From contig NZ_CP092462.1 in NCBI RefSeq assembly GCF_022387135.1, forward strand, positions 2,108,001 through 2,172,000: DNA of 64,000 nucleotides, written 5' to 3'. Under the pieces are notes generated by a model. It made no database searches. It had not been told where the DNA came from and saw nothing but the letters and a program-made list of their open reading frames with translations. Shown here piece by piece: positions 54,748-63,717 of the stretch. The position numbers and the translations under genes are program-made. How positions within the stretch are numbered: position 1 is the first letter of the stretch; each line of letters starts with the position of its first letter. The DNA is from Comamonas sp. B21-038. GTDB lineage: Bacteria; Pseudomonadota; Gammaproteobacteria; Burkholderiales; Burkholderiaceae_C.

Positions 54748-54804
54748 GCGCAGCCTGAGGCCGCACCAGCAAGCCGCCCCAACGTGGCTGGCTGGTAAGC
54801 CGCC

Positions 54805-55230
54805 TCAGTACTTCACATTGACAATCGTCGCCTGCAGCAGCGCCACCACCTTGGGCGCCGCTGCAGCATCTGCGCCATAGGCCAGCACCTCGCCGCTGCA
54901 CACCGTCAGCAGCTTGCCGGCATTCACCACCTTGCCGATGGCGACAAAGCGCTCGCCAATCGCCGGGCGCATCAGGTTGATCTTGAACTCGGCCGTGACC
55001 ACCTCATAGCCCTCGGCAGCCACCGTCAGCGCCGCATAGCCCGCTGCGCTGTCCACCACACTGCTGACGGCGCCAGCATGCAAAAAACCATGCTGCTGCG
55101 ACAGCGCCTTTTGGTAGGGCAGCGCAATCTGCACCTCCCCCGGCTGCACGGACACCAGGCTCGCGCCCAGGGTCTGCATCAGCCCTTGGGCATGGAAGCT
55201 GGTGGAGATGCGTTCAAACAGTGCGTTCAT
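54805..55230 (-). CDS. PaaI-type hotdog-fold thioesterase
   Basis: Small acyl-CoA thioesterase of 141 aa. The pattern QQHGFLHAGAVSSVVDSAAG is the hotdog active-site helix of PaaI-like enzymes, followed by EVVTAEFKINLMRPAIGERF. I chose ATG at 55230; an in-frame upstream start adds residues without family character. Convergent with the hydratase gene; it could clear CoA esters from the same pathway. Confidence 0.87.
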   Translation of the reverse strand: MNALFERISTSFHAQGLMQTLGASLVSVQPGEVQIALPYQKALSQQHGFLHAGAVSSVVDSAAGYAALTVAAEGYEVVTAEFKINLMRPAIGERFVAIGKVVNAGKLLTVCSGEVLAYGADAAAAPKVVALLQATIVNVKY

Positions 55231-55349
55231 GGTGGTATGCCTTGCGCCCAGGACAGGCTGGTGATCAGCCAATCTAGCATGCAGCGCAGCCCGTGGCATG
55301 GCCCCGCGTCCTGCACATGACAGCTGCCTTTGCCACTATGCTTGTGGCC

Positions 55350-55847
55350 ATGGACAGCGCCCAACTCCTGATCGTTTACCACAGCCACACGGACGGCAGC
55401 CGCCAGATGGCCGAAGCCGCCCGCGCCGCCGCTGCCAGCCAGGCAGGAGTGGAAGTGCGCCTGCTCTGCGCACCCGATGCCGGGCCTGATGATGTGTTGG
55501 CCGCCAGCGGCTACCTGTTTGCCTGCCCCGAGAACCTGGCCGCGATGAGCGGGCTGATGAAGGACTTTTTTGACCGCTGCTACTACCCGGCGCTCGACCG
55601 CATCCAGGGCCGCCCCTATGCATGCTTGATTTGCGCTGGTAGCGATGGCAGCAACGCGGCAAGGCAGATCGCCCGCATCGCCACAGGCTGGCGGCTCAAG
55701 CCCATCGCGGAGCCGCTGGTGGTGTGCACCCATGCCCAAACGCCCGAGGCCATTGCAGCGGCCAAACAGATTGGCGCAGACGATCTGCAGCGCTGCCGCG
55801 AGCTGGGCGAGGCCATGGCCGCAGGCATCAGCATGGGTATTTTTTAA
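55350..55847 (+). CDS. Flavodoxin-like/NADPH-dependent FMN reductase family protein
   Basis: A 165-aa protein with a flavodoxin fold: SAQLLIVYHSHTDGSRQMAE is the phosphate loop, GYLFACPENLAAMSGLMKDF the flavin-binding loop, followed by DRCYYPALDRIQGRPYACLI. Start uncertain: ATG at 55350 directly precedes the fold; ATGs at 55317 and 55338 are possible. The redox partner is unknown. Confidence 0.82.
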   Translation: MDSAQLLIVYHSHTDGSRQMAEAARAAAASQAGVEVRLLCAPDAGPDDVLAASGYLFACPENLAAMSGLMKDFFDRCYYPALDRIQGRPYACLICAGSDGSNAARQIARIATGWRLKPIAEPLVVCTHAQTPEAIAAAKQIGADDLQRCRELGEAMAAGISMGIF

Positions 55848-55911
55848 AGCTGCCCCGCATCGCCAGCCAGGGCGGCTTGGCGCGTACCATAGCGCATCCC
55901 CACACCTCAAT

Positions 55912-56394
55912 ATGCCGCCCCCGATGCTCTACATCATTCTCAAAACCGTGCACCTGCTGTCCATCATCGTCTGGCTGGGCGGCATGGCCTTTGCGCATTT
56001 CTTTCTGCGCCCCGCCCTGCAACAGCTGGAGCCGCCCCAGCGCCTGGTGCTGATGCGCGATGTGCTCCAACGCTTTTTTGCCGTGGTGCTGGTCATCATC
56101 GCGGCCGTGCTGCTGTCAGGCATCGGCATGATGGGCCTGGTTCATAAGATGGCCGCGCAGGCCGGTGCCAAGTTCAGCATGCCCGTCTCCTGGATGGTGA
56201 TGGCCGTGCTGGGCCTGGCAATGATGGCCGTCTTTGGCCACATCCGGTTTGCGCTGTTCAAGCGGCTGGACCAGGCCGTCAACGCCAAGGACTGGCCGGC
56301 AGGCGGCAAGGCGCTGGGCCAGATTCGCCAGCTCGTCGCGCTGAACCTGGCGCTGGGCGTTGTGATTGTGCTTTTCTTGCGCGTACCGCTGTAA
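55912..56394 (+). CDS. CopD-like integral membrane protein
   Basis: A 160-aa protein with four predicted helices: YIILKTVHLLSIIVWLGGMA, FFAVVLVIIAAVLLSGIGMM, SWMVMAVLGLAMMAVFGHIR and LVALNLALGVVIVLFLRVPL. Conserved histidines and the WLGG pattern in helix 1 fit the short CopD/DUF-type family; binding of haem or copper is a possibility. An OprC-type copper receptor is the next gene, in convergent orientation, which makes a copper link plausible but unproven. Confidence 0.75.
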   Translation: MPPPMLYIILKTVHLLSIIVWLGGMAFAHFFLRPALQQLEPPQRLVLMRDVLQRFFAVVLVIIAAVLLSGIGMMGLVHKMAAQAGAKFSMPVSWMVMAVLGLAMMAVFGHIRFALFKRLDQAVNAKDWPAGGKALGQIRQLVALNLALGVVIVLFLRVPL

Positions 56395-56451
56395 CTGGTA
56401 CAAAGCCGCGCGCCGCCACCAGCACCTAGCTGGCAGCGGCGCAGGCCTGCA

Positions 56452-58635
56452 TCAGAACTTGAAGTCGCCCCGCAGCCACAGAGTGCGCCCCGGCTCGTTG
56501 ATACGCACGCCGCCGGGGAAGCCAAAGCCCGCATTGCCAGCCAGGTTCAGGTGCTCGGCATAGGTCTTGCCAAAGACATTGTCGATACCGGCATTCAGGC
56601 GCAGCTGCTCGCTGAGCTTGTAGCCGGCATGGAGCGATAGCACCCCGAAACCGGCACTGGGCCCCAGATCCTGGCCGACGACATTGCCCTGGCCGCTGGC
56701 ATAGCGGTGCTGTGCGGCAACCAGGCGCCACAGCGCGCCAGCGCTCCAGGGGCCTTGCCGGTAGTCCAGGCCCAGCTTGGCCTCCAGCGGCGGCACCTGC
56801 GGCAGCGGCTTGCCATCGCTGCGGTTGCGGGCCCAGCTGTAGGCCATCGTAGCCTGGGCGGTCAAGCCGGGGGTCAGCTGGTAGCTGCCACCCAGCTCGG
56901 CACCAGCGGTGCGCGCCTGCACATTGCGCACGTTGGAGGCCATGCCCACATAGTCAAACAGCAGATAGTCCTGCACCTGGCCGACATAGGCGGAGGTCCA
57001 GAGCTGCCAGCCCGCACCCTTCCAGCTTGCGCCCACATCGATCTGCGTGGTTTTCTCCGGCCGCAGGTGGTTGAAGGCATCACCCTGGTCTGCGGCGCTG
57101 TTGCTGGGCGATATCAGCTCCCAGTAATCCGGAAAGCGCTGCACATGGCCAATACCGGCATACAGCGTGCTGCCATCGGCGCGGGCGCGCTCCCAGCGCA
57201 AAAAGCCGCTGGGCATGGCGCTGCGTTCGCGGTGGTTGCTGGCCGTGGCGGGCATACGGCCATCCATGCCGGCCACGGCCTGCATGCCCCCCATACCGCC
57301 CATATCGCCCATGCCATCCATGCCGCCCATACCACTGTCGCTGGGGTAGCGCCAGGCCTGTGCCCGGTCCAGCCGCAGGCCGGCCACCAGTTTGTCCTCG
57401 CTGCCCAGGTGCTGCGTGGCCTGCGCAAACATGCCCTGGTTGCTGAACTTGGCATCCCGCGCCCAGGGCTTGTTGCGGTAGGACTGCATCTCCGTGCCCG
57501 ACCGGCTGTCGTGCGGGCTGCCCATCGCATCGACGCCCAGCACCGCTTCGGTGTGCGGCCCCAGTTGCCAGGTGGTCGCCACCCGCATGCCGGTGGTGGT
57601 GCGCCGCACATTGGCCGCCATCGGCATCGACATGCCCCCCTCCGGCACAAAGGGCCGCAGGCTGAAGTTGTCCATCACATGGTCGGCGCGGTGGTAGTAC
57701 AGCTGCGCTTCCAGCTTGGTCAATCGCTCGCTCAGGTTCTTTTTCTCCAGCCGCAGGCCATAGCTTTCGCGCTTGAACTGGGTGCCATCCATGCCCCGGC
57801 CGCCATAGCGCGCCTCGCCATCGCCTTGGCCTGCGCTCAGCTCCAGCCAGGTGTTGGCATCGGGCGTCCAGCCTATCGCCACATCGGTGTTCCATTTGTC
57901 CCAGTGCGAAGGCACGCGCTGGCCATCGCCATCGCGGTAGTCCTTGCTTTGCGAATGGTTGGCGGTGAGGCGAACGTAGTACTCGGCATTGCCGGCCAGC
58001 AGGTCGATGTTCTGGTCGCTGCGCGCGGCCGTGCCACCTTGCAGGCTGGCAGACAGGCGCACCTGGCCGCTGTCCAACGCCGGCCTTTCGCGGTCAAAGC
58101 GCACCACTCCGGCCGATGCACCGGGCCCCCAGATCACCGTCTGCGGGCCCTTGACCACCGTCAGCACATCGTAGGTCTCCGGCGAAATATAGGAGCTGGG
58201 CGAATCCATGCGTGCCGGGCATGCGCCCAGCAAGGTCTGCCCATTGGTCAGAATCGGCAGGCGCGAGCCAAACTGGCCCCGGAACACCGGGTCGCTGTTG
58301 GAGCCCCCACTGCGGATCGCCGAAAAGCCCGGAATGCTCTTGAGGTAGTCGGCCGCATCACTGGCCGGCACCGGTTGGCGCGGCTGCTTGGGATCGGCCA
58401 CCACCTGCAGCGGGGAGTGCTCGTGCACCGCTGTCACCACGGTCTCCTGCAGGCTGATTTCAGGCGCGCTGGCCGCAGCAAGCACCGGGGCATCGGCCGT
58501 ATCCGGCGCCTGCGCCCAGGCAGCACTGCTGGCCAACATCAGCACGGATAGCGTCATCTGCGGTCGCTGCAAACGGGCGCGCGGTGGGGCAGGCAGGCGC
58601 AGATTGGGCGCTGCCTCTAAAAAGTAGGAAGTCAT
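56452..58635 (-). CDS. TonB-dependent copper receptor (OprC/NosA type)
   Basis: Outer-membrane receptor for copper. The protein of 727 aa keeps both halves of the CxxxM-HxM copper site described for Pseudomonas OprC: GACPARMD (Cys-139, Met-143) and DHVMDN (His-319, Met-321). An additional Met repeat (MGGMDGMGDMGGMGGM, residues 436-451) lies in an extracellular loop. The plug (DYLKSIPGFSAIRSGGSNSD) and barrel end (LWLRGDFKF) are typical. I chose ATG at 58635 (GAGAGA upstream); the frame stays open to 58809 but that extension overlaps sequence with no family character. The DUF2946 gene lies upstream on the same strand. Confidence 0.92.
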   Translation of the reverse strand: MTSYFLEAAPNLRLPAPPRARLQRPQMTLSVLMLASSAAWAQAPDTADAPVLAAASAPEISLQETVVTAVHEHSPLQVVADPKQPRQPVPASDAADYLKSIPGFSAIRSGGSNSDPVFRGQFGSRLPILTNGQTLLGACPARMDSPSSYISPETYDVLTVVKGPQTVIWGPGASAGVVRFDRERPALDSGQVRLSASLQGGTAARSDQNIDLLAGNAEYYVRLTANHSQSKDYRDGDGQRVPSHWDKWNTDVAIGWTPDANTWLELSAGQGDGEARYGGRGMDGTQFKRESYGLRLEKKNLSERLTKLEAQLYYHRADHVMDNFSLRPFVPEGGMSMPMAANVRRTTTGMRVATTWQLGPHTEAVLGVDAMGSPHDSRSGTEMQSYRNKPWARDAKFSNQGMFAQATQHLGSEDKLVAGLRLDRAQAWRYPSDSGMGGMDGMGDMGGMGGMQAVAGMDGRMPATASNHRERSAMPSGFLRWERARADGSTLYAGIGHVQRFPDYWELISPSNSAADQGDAFNHLRPEKTTQIDVGASWKGAGWQLWTSAYVGQVQDYLLFDYVGMASNVRNVQARTAGAELGGSYQLTPGLTAQATMAYSWARNRSDGKPLPQVPPLEAKLGLDYRQGPWSAGALWRLVAAQHRYASGQGNVVGQDLGPSAGFGVLSLHAGYKLSEQLRLNAGIDNVFGKTYAEHLNLAGNAGFGFPGGVRINEPGRTLWLRGDFKF

Positions 58636-58855
58636 CAATGTCTCTCGCAGCAAGCGCTGCAGGGCGCAGCGGCTTGCATCAATGGGGGGTGCGGGCGCTC
58701 GCAGCCATGCCCAGGCCCAGCCGGCCGCAGCCAAGGCGGCCCAAGCAGGCATCACAAGCAGGACGACGAGGCCCATGGGCCGCAGAGGCTGCAGGACGGC
58801 CCTCCGCACGCAAAGTGCAGAGGTGGCAGCGGCAGCATCACTGCGGCATCAACAC

Positions 58856-59293
58856 TTAGACGAGGACGGGTGGTGGTCCACGCGCGGGCAGTGGCGCGCC
58901 CGGCGCAGGGAGGCTGTGCGCTGTCTGGGCCTGCCACTGGTGGTGGAAGGCAGGGGCCGCTGGCCGGTGCACATCGGCGGCAAAGGCCTGCGGCAGCGCC
59001 ATGGCGATACAGAGCACGCAATCGGCGCCGTGTGCACTGTGCGCGCTGTGGTCGGCATGGTTTATGCCGCTATCGGGCAGAAGATCATCGGAGGTCTGGT
59101 GATCGGCATGGGCCAGTGCCAGATCCAGCGCCGGTGCATTGACGCTGCAGACATCGGCCGCCAGCGCCGCGGCCATTGGCTGTGCCAGCACACGCACCTG
59201 CACACCCGCCACCGATGCCACCAGCAGCAGCAACGCAAAAACCGCCGTGATCACGGCGGAAAAGCGAGGGCGGCTGCGCAGGCGTTGGAGCAT
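58856..59293 (-). CDS. DUF2946 family protein (copper-receptor neighbour)
   Basis: A 145-aa protein with an N-terminal hydrophobic segment (AVITAVFALLLLVASVAGVQ) and a histidine-rich stretch ending in a CxxC pair: NHADHSAHSAHGADCVLCIA. This fits DUF2946 proteins, which are often encoded beside TonB-dependent copper receptors and may bind metal in the periplasm. It lies about 220 bases upstream of the OprC-type gene on the same strand. Confidence 0.8.
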   Translation of the reverse strand: MLQRLRSRPRFSAVITAVFALLLLVASVAGVQVRVLAQPMAAALAADVCSVNAPALDLALAHADHQTSDDLLPDSGINHADHSAHSAHGADCVLCIAMALPQAFAADVHRPAAPAFHHQWQAQTAHSLPAPGAPLPARGPPPVLV

Positions 59294-59342
59294 GGTCAGG
59301 CAGCAGTGTAGGTGAGATCCAAAGTTGAACTTTCAGAATTTA

Positions 59343-60887
59343 TTAAATTATCAATTCAATCAAATAGGGGCCAGGTTGGGCAAAGCTGGCCTGCATCAGC
59401 CTGGCGCACTCTTCCATGCTGGTGGCCCGTGCCGCTTCCACACCCATGCCTTCGGCCAGTTTCACCCAGCCGATCGATGGGTTGCCCAGGTCCAGCATCT
59501 GCATGGCGGTGGCGCCAGGCGTGGCGCCCACGCCCTTGTATTCACCAATCAGGATGTTGTAGCGGCTGTTGTTCAGCACGATGGTGGTGACAGGCAACTG
59601 CTCGCGCGCCTGCGTCCACAGCGATTGCAGCGAATACATCGCCGAGCCATCGGCCTGCAGATTGATCACCCGGCGCTGTTTGCCCGCGCCGATCGCCGCG
59701 CCCGTCGCGACCGGCATGCCATCCCCAATCGCGCCGCCCGCCAGGTGCAGCCAGTCATGCGCTGGCGCGGCATGGGTGTGCGGGTAAAAGCCCCGGCCGT
59801 AGGAGATGCTCTCGTCCGAGACGATGGCACCCTCGGGCATCAGCGCTGCCACGGTGCGGGCCAGGCCCTCAGGCGTGGGCGCGCCGGTGGCCGCTTCGGG
59901 CCGGGGGCCCGCATCGGGTATGGCGGCCTGCGGCGCCTGCAGCGCATCGGCCAGGGCCTGCAGTGCGGCCAGCGGCTCCTGCTCGGGGCGCGTCAACACA
60001 TGCAGCTGGGCGCTGTCTGGGTACTGGGTGGACGGCAGGCCGGGGTAGGCAAAAAAGCCCACCGGCGGCTTGGCCCCCACCAGGATGATGTGCTCAAACC
60101 GGGCCAGGGTCTTGATGGCAGCCTCCATGCCATAGGGCACACGCTCCAGCGCCATACGGCCTTGGCCGCGCTGCAGGTGCGATGCGCCGTACTCGGCCAG
60201 CACCGCAGCGCCGCTGGCCTGCGCCAGCCGCCACACCAGCGCCTGGGCCGGCGCAAACACCGCCGCGCCCGATAGCAAAATCAAGGCCTTGCCGCCGGCC
60301 TGGCGCAGCACCTTGGCCACGTTATCAATCGCATGGCCATCCACCGCTGGCGGCGTGGGCACCGCAAGCGGCTGCGCCACCACACCGCCCTCATCCCACG
60401 AGACATTGGCCGGCAGGACCAGGCTGGCGATCTGGCCGGGGAAAGTCGAGGCGGCACGCACCGCCATCGCCGCGTCCTGACCCAGGTCCGCACTGTGGGT
60501 GCTGGTATGCACCCAGCCCGATACCGCGCGGGCCAGGCCATCGGTGTCGGCCGTCAGCGGCGCATCAAAAGGCCGGTGGTAGGTGGCCTGGTCGCCGACG
60601 ATATTGACGATGCCGCTGCGCGCGCGCCGGGCGTTGTGCAGGTTGGCCAGGCCATTGGCCAGGCCCGGGCCGCAGTGCAGCAACGTGCAAGCGGGCTTGC
60701 GCGCGATGCGGTAATAGCCATCGGCCATGCCGGTGACCACGTTTTCCTGCAGGCCCAGCACGCAGCGCATGCCGGGTATCTGGTCCAAAGCTGCTACAAA
60801 GTGCATCTCGCTGGTGCCAGGATTTGCAAAGCAGGTGTCCACACCTGCCGCCAGCAAGGTCTTGACCAGACTGTGTGCGCCATTCAT
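59343..60887 (-). CDS. Thiamine diphosphate-dependent enzyme, acetolactate synthase large subunit-like
   Basis: A 514-aa enzyme of the TPP family. The cofactor-activating Glu is in LGLQENVVTGMADGYYRIAR. The TPP/Mg motif spans GGAIGDGMPVATGAAIGAG to LQADGSAMYSLQSLWTQARE and VLNNSRYNIL. There is no neighbouring ilvN-type regulatory subunit, so a biosynthetic acetolactate synthase is unlikely; related catabolic enzymes such as benzoylformate decarboxylase are alternatives. Substrate not decided. Confidence 0.87.
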   Translation of the reverse strand: MNGAHSLVKTLLAAGVDTCFANPGTSEMHFVAALDQIPGMRCVLGLQENVVTGMADGYYRIARKPACTLLHCGPGLANGLANLHNARRARSGIVNIVGDQATYHRPFDAPLTADTDGLARAVSGWVHTSTHSADLGQDAAMAVRAASTFPGQIASLVLPANVSWDEGGVVAQPLAVPTPPAVDGHAIDNVAKVLRQAGGKALILLSGAAVFAPAQALVWRLAQASGAAVLAEYGASHLQRGQGRMALERVPYGMEAAIKTLARFEHIILVGAKPPVGFFAYPGLPSTQYPDSAQLHVLTRPEQEPLAALQALADALQAPQAAIPDAGPRPEAATGAPTPEGLARTVAALMPEGAIVSDESISYGRGFYPHTHAAPAHDWLHLAGGAIGDGMPVATGAAIGAGKQRRVINLQADGSAMYSLQSLWTQAREQLPVTTIVLNNSRYNILIGEYKGVGATPGATAMQMLDLGNPSIGWVKLAEGMGVEAARATSMEECARLMQASFAQPGPYLIELII

Positions 60888-61300
60888 CTCGATGTCCTTC
60901 GGGGTTGCCTATCACTGCGCGACACCTTAGCCGCAATGGTGCGAAAACCGGGTCACCAAGATGAAAGCGCGCAGCGCCGGCAACGCGGCAGCGCGCGGCA
61001 ATAGCGCGCTGGCACAGGCACCGCACAGGGTTTTGCATTCAGGTTTTATGTAGGCCAATTCTCAAACGCTGTTACGGCATTGGATGGCGGCGTAGGCCCT
61101 GGCTGCGCTGCACAGTGGTGCCTTCACAGGAATGGGCCGCGCAGTCCGGACTGCGCTGGCCGATTCCGGGCTGCACGATGGCGTTCCGAAACGCCATCAG
61201 CCCCTCATCCGCTATGCCGCATCTGAATACCAAGTGTTACCACTAGCGCGCCCGCAGCGCCTAGGATGGCCCGATGCACAACCACACCAAGGAAACCCGC
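60888..61300. other. Divergent intergenic region with two strong hairpins
   Basis: About 410 bases between the TPP enzyme and a rightward small gene. Apart from promoters it holds the palindrome and hairpin of 61129-61203. No coding region is supported. Confidence 0.5.
61129..61203. repeat. Long palindrome followed by a second hairpin
   Basis: GCGCAGTCCGGACTGCGC (61139-61156) is a perfect 18-base palindrome, extended imperfectly to 61129-61167 (GGAAT...ATTCC). Immediately after it, GATGGCGTT (61177-61185) pairs with AACGCCATC (61190-61198), with outer GGGCT/AGCCC pairing. Neither is followed by a T-tract. Confidence 0.7.
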
Positions 61301-61780
61301 ATGCAACGTATGTCCCGCCACGCCCTGCTGTCCACCGCCCTGGCCTGCGCCGCTTTTGTGGCCCAGGCCCAGAGCACGCCCGAGGCGTCCAGCGCACCTG
61401 CGCCTTCTGCCGCAGCCAGCAGCGATGCTGCACCGCAGGCCCCTGCGCCCAACCCGGCAGCAGAGAAGGCCCTGGCCCAGCGTTTCCAGGCGCTGTTGGC
61501 GGCCTTTGAAGGCAAGGCCGCGCTGCCCGATGCCAAAACCTTTACCGACGACTTCAACAAGCAGGTCAATGGCGATCAGATGAAGCAGGTGTTCAATGAC
61601 GTGCACCAGAGCGTGGGCAGCTGCAAGGTGGCCGCGCAGATGACCAGCCCCACCCCCTACATCACCAGTTACCTGCTGCAATGCGACAAGGCGTATGTGC
61701 CGATGGACATCGGCATCGAGGAAAAGGCCCCCTACCGGGTGCACAGCCTGCTGATCCGCCCCGGTTACTGGAAGAAGTAA
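61301..61780 (+). CDS. Secreted hypothetical protein
   Basis: A 159-aa protein of unknown function. Signal peptide MQRMSRHALLSTALACAAFV AQAQ, then an Ala/Pro/Ser linker (STPEASSAPAPSAAASSDAA), then a helical domain (FQALLAAFEGKAALPDAKTF) with two cysteines (SCKVAAQM and LLQCDKAY) that could form a disulfide. I chose ATG at 61301 because AAGGAAA lies 8 bases upstream; ATG at 61274 lacks that spacing. Confidence 0.7.
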   Translation: MQRMSRHALLSTALACAAFVAQAQSTPEASSAPAPSAAASSDAAPQAPAPNPAAEKALAQRFQALLAAFEGKAALPDAKTFTDDFNKQVNGDQMKQVFNDVHQSVGSCKVAAQMTSPTPYITSYLLQCDKAYVPMDIGIEEKAPYRVHSLLIRPGYWKK

Positions 61781-61855
61781 GCGCAGACGTTTCGACAAAA
61801 TAGACGATCAGAACGACCATCACAACAGTTACTTATCAGTGTTTCCCTGGATAGG

Positions 61856-61891
61856 GCGTAAAAATTGACGCTTCAACGTCGATTTTTACGC
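61856..61891. promoter_or_regulatory. Near-perfect 15-bp inverted repeat upstream of the amino acid transporter
   Basis: GCGTAAAAATTGACG and CGTCGATTTTTACGC are inverted repeats with one mismatch around CTTCAA. The dyad lies 170-205 bases before the binding-protein start. It could terminate the preceding gene (short T-run inside the arm) or act as an operator. Confidence 0.55.
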
Positions 61892-62060
61892 TTAATGGGC
61901 AATTAGGCTGGTGATAATGCGCACAAGCTCGCCGCTTCGGCCAAAAGCACGGCGCAGGGCTGTCGCCGGGTCGCCACACGCTGATGGAGACCCCGACGAA
62001 GGGCTGCAAAAGCACTAGCATGCTAGCCACCTCATCAACATTAGGATCCGAGGATTCACT

Positions 62061-62822
62061 ATGCGTAAAACCTTGATCGCACTGGCAGTGGCCGCTATCG
62101 CAGCCCCCGCATTTGCTGCAGACCTGAAAGTAGCTGTCGACCCGACCTACGAACCGTTCACCTTCAAGACGCCCCAAGGCGACGTCACCGGCTTCGATGT
62201 CGACATCGCCAAGGCGGTGTGCGAGCAGATCAAGCGCAAATGCGTGTTTGTCGAACAGGTCTGGGACAGCATGATTCCCGGCCTGCAAGCCAAGAAATAT
62301 GACGTGATCGTCAGCTCCATGTCGATGACCGATGAGCGCCGCCGCGTCGTGGATTTCAGCGACCGCTACTACAAGACCCCCAGCGCGGTGGTGCTAAAGA
62401 AAAGCGTGGAATACAAGGGCCCGGCATCGGCCAAGGGTCTGAAGATCGGCGTGCTCAAGGGCTCCACCCAGGAAAAGTGGGCCAACGGCGAGCTCAAGCC
62501 TGCAGGTGCGACCATCGTGCCTTATGAAGCACAGGACCAGGTTTACCTGGACATCAAGTCCGGCCGCTTGGATGGCACCGTGGCCGACAAGGTCGAGGTC
62601 AATGGCGGCTTCCTGCGCAAGCCCGAAGGCGCCGACTACGGCTACAAGGGCCCGGACCAGTACGAGACCAAGTACTACGGCGACGGCATCGGCATCGCGA
62701 TGCGCAAGAACCAGGGCGATCTGAAAAAGCAGATCAACGAGGCGATCAAGACCATCCGCAGCAATGGCACCTATGCCACGATTGCGAAGAAGTACTTCGA
62801 TTTCGACCCCTACGGCAACTGA
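62061..62822 (+). CDS. Basic amino acid ABC transporter substrate-binding protein (ArgT/HisJ type)
   Basis: Periplasmic binding protein of a polar amino acid importer. The 253-aa product has a signal peptide (KTLIALAVAAIAAPAFAADL), then the SBP family 3 pattern LKVAVDPTYEPFTFKTPQGD, GFDVDIAKAVCEQIKRKCVF and DVIVSSMSMTDERRRVVDFS. GAGGA precedes the ATG. Two permease genes of HisQ/HisM type follow after a hairpin; the ATPase gene is not in the window. The specificity for Lys/Arg/Orn or His is inferred from the layout. Confidence 0.92.
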   Translation: MRKTLIALAVAAIAAPAFAADLKVAVDPTYEPFTFKTPQGDVTGFDVDIAKAVCEQIKRKCVFVEQVWDSMIPGLQAKKYDVIVSSMSMTDERRRVVDFSDRYYKTPSAVVLKKSVEYKGPASAKGLKIGVLKGSTQEKWANGELKPAGATIVPYEAQDQVYLDIKSGRLDGTVADKVEVNGGFLRKPEGADYGYKGPDQYETKYYGDGIGIAMRKNQGDLKKQINEAIKTIRSNGTYATIAKKYFDFDPYGN

Positions 62823-62883
62823 TCCGTGCAGAGCCTTGCTGCACTCCCGGTGCGGTCAGGCTTTGGATCAGGGCTAACACCAA

Positions 62884-62924
62884 GCGGCGCGGTGCTCCAG
62901 AGTCTTCATACTGGAACGCGCCGC
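62884..62924 (+). terminator. GC-rich hairpin (attenuator) between binding protein and permease genes
   Basis: GCGGCGCG (62884-62891) pairs with CGCGCCGC (62917-62924), and TCCAG (62896-62900) pairs with CTGGA (62911-62915) inside. No T-tract follows. It may stabilise the binding-protein mRNA or reduce read-through into hisQ/hisM. Confidence 0.55.
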
Positions 62925-63030
62925 AATTCCATGGTGCCCTGCCCCTTTTGCAAGCGCCTTCAGAGGCAACCACCAGGCCATTCACCAGCGCTATTGCACA
63001 CCGCAATACCGCCGCCTAAGGCCAGAAACT

Positions 63031-63717
63031 ATGAGTGATTACTTTCAATCGATCCTGATGGGCTCGCTGCTCACCGTGGCGGTCTCGCTGGCGTCGGCTG
63101 CCATCGCCACCGTGCTGGGGCTGCTGGGCGCCAGTGCCAAGCTCTCAGGCCGCCGCCCGCTGGTGGTGCTGGCCACGTTCTACACCTCCATCGTGCGCGG
63201 CATCCCCGAGCTGGTGATGATGCTGCTGATCTTCTACGGCGGCGCCATCGGCCTCAATACCTTGCTCGAGAAGATGGGCAGCGAAAGCTCCGTCGACCTC
63301 AACCCCTTTGTCGCCGGCGCGTTCACGATCGGCTTCATCTACGGCGCCTACATGACTGAAACCTTCCGGGGCGCGATCCTGGCCATCCCCAAAGGCCAGA
63401 TGGAGGCGGCCTGGGCCTTCGGCATGAGCCCGGTCAAGACCTTCTTCCGCATCACCTTGCCGCAGATGGTGCGATACGCACTGCCCGGCTTTACCAACAA
63501 CTGGCTGGTGCTGATCAAGGCCACCGCGCTGGTCAGCCTGATCGGCCTGCAAGACATGACCTACCTGGCCAAGCAGGCCAGCGCCGCTGCGCGCGAGCCC
63601 TTCATCTTCTTCCTGTTCACTGCTGCGCTGTACCTGATCTACACCTCGGTATCGCTGTGGGCGCTGGGCCGCCTCAATGCGCGCTACAGCCTGGGAACCG
63701 AAAAGGTGCAGCTATGA
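63031..63717 (+). CDS. Amino acid ABC transporter permease (HisQ type)
   Basis: Inner-membrane permease of the importer. The 228-aa protein has the family start YFQSILMGSLLTVAVSLASA, SIVRGIPELVMMLLIFYGGA and the ATPase-contacting EAA region EAAWAFGMSPVKTFFRITLP. The stop overlaps the next start (ATGA), so HisQ- and HisM-like subunits are coupled. Confidence 0.92.
   Translation: MSDYFQSILMGSLLTVAVSLASAAIATVLGLLGASAKLSGRRPLVVLATFYTSIVRGIPELVMMLLIFYGGAIGLNTLLEKMGSESSVDLNPFVAGAFTIGFIYGAYMTETFRGAILAIPKGQMEAAWAFGMSPVKTFFRITLPQMVRYALPGFTNNWLVLIKATALVSLIGLQDMTYLAKQASAAAREPFIFFLFTAALYLIYTSVSLWALGRLNARYSLGTEKVQL

Noticed and set aside
58636..58809. Longer start for the copper receptor that includes an extra hydrophobic segment
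   Set aside because: It would place two hydrophobic leaders in tandem. ATG at 58635 has a GAGAGA upstream and gives the expected receptor length.
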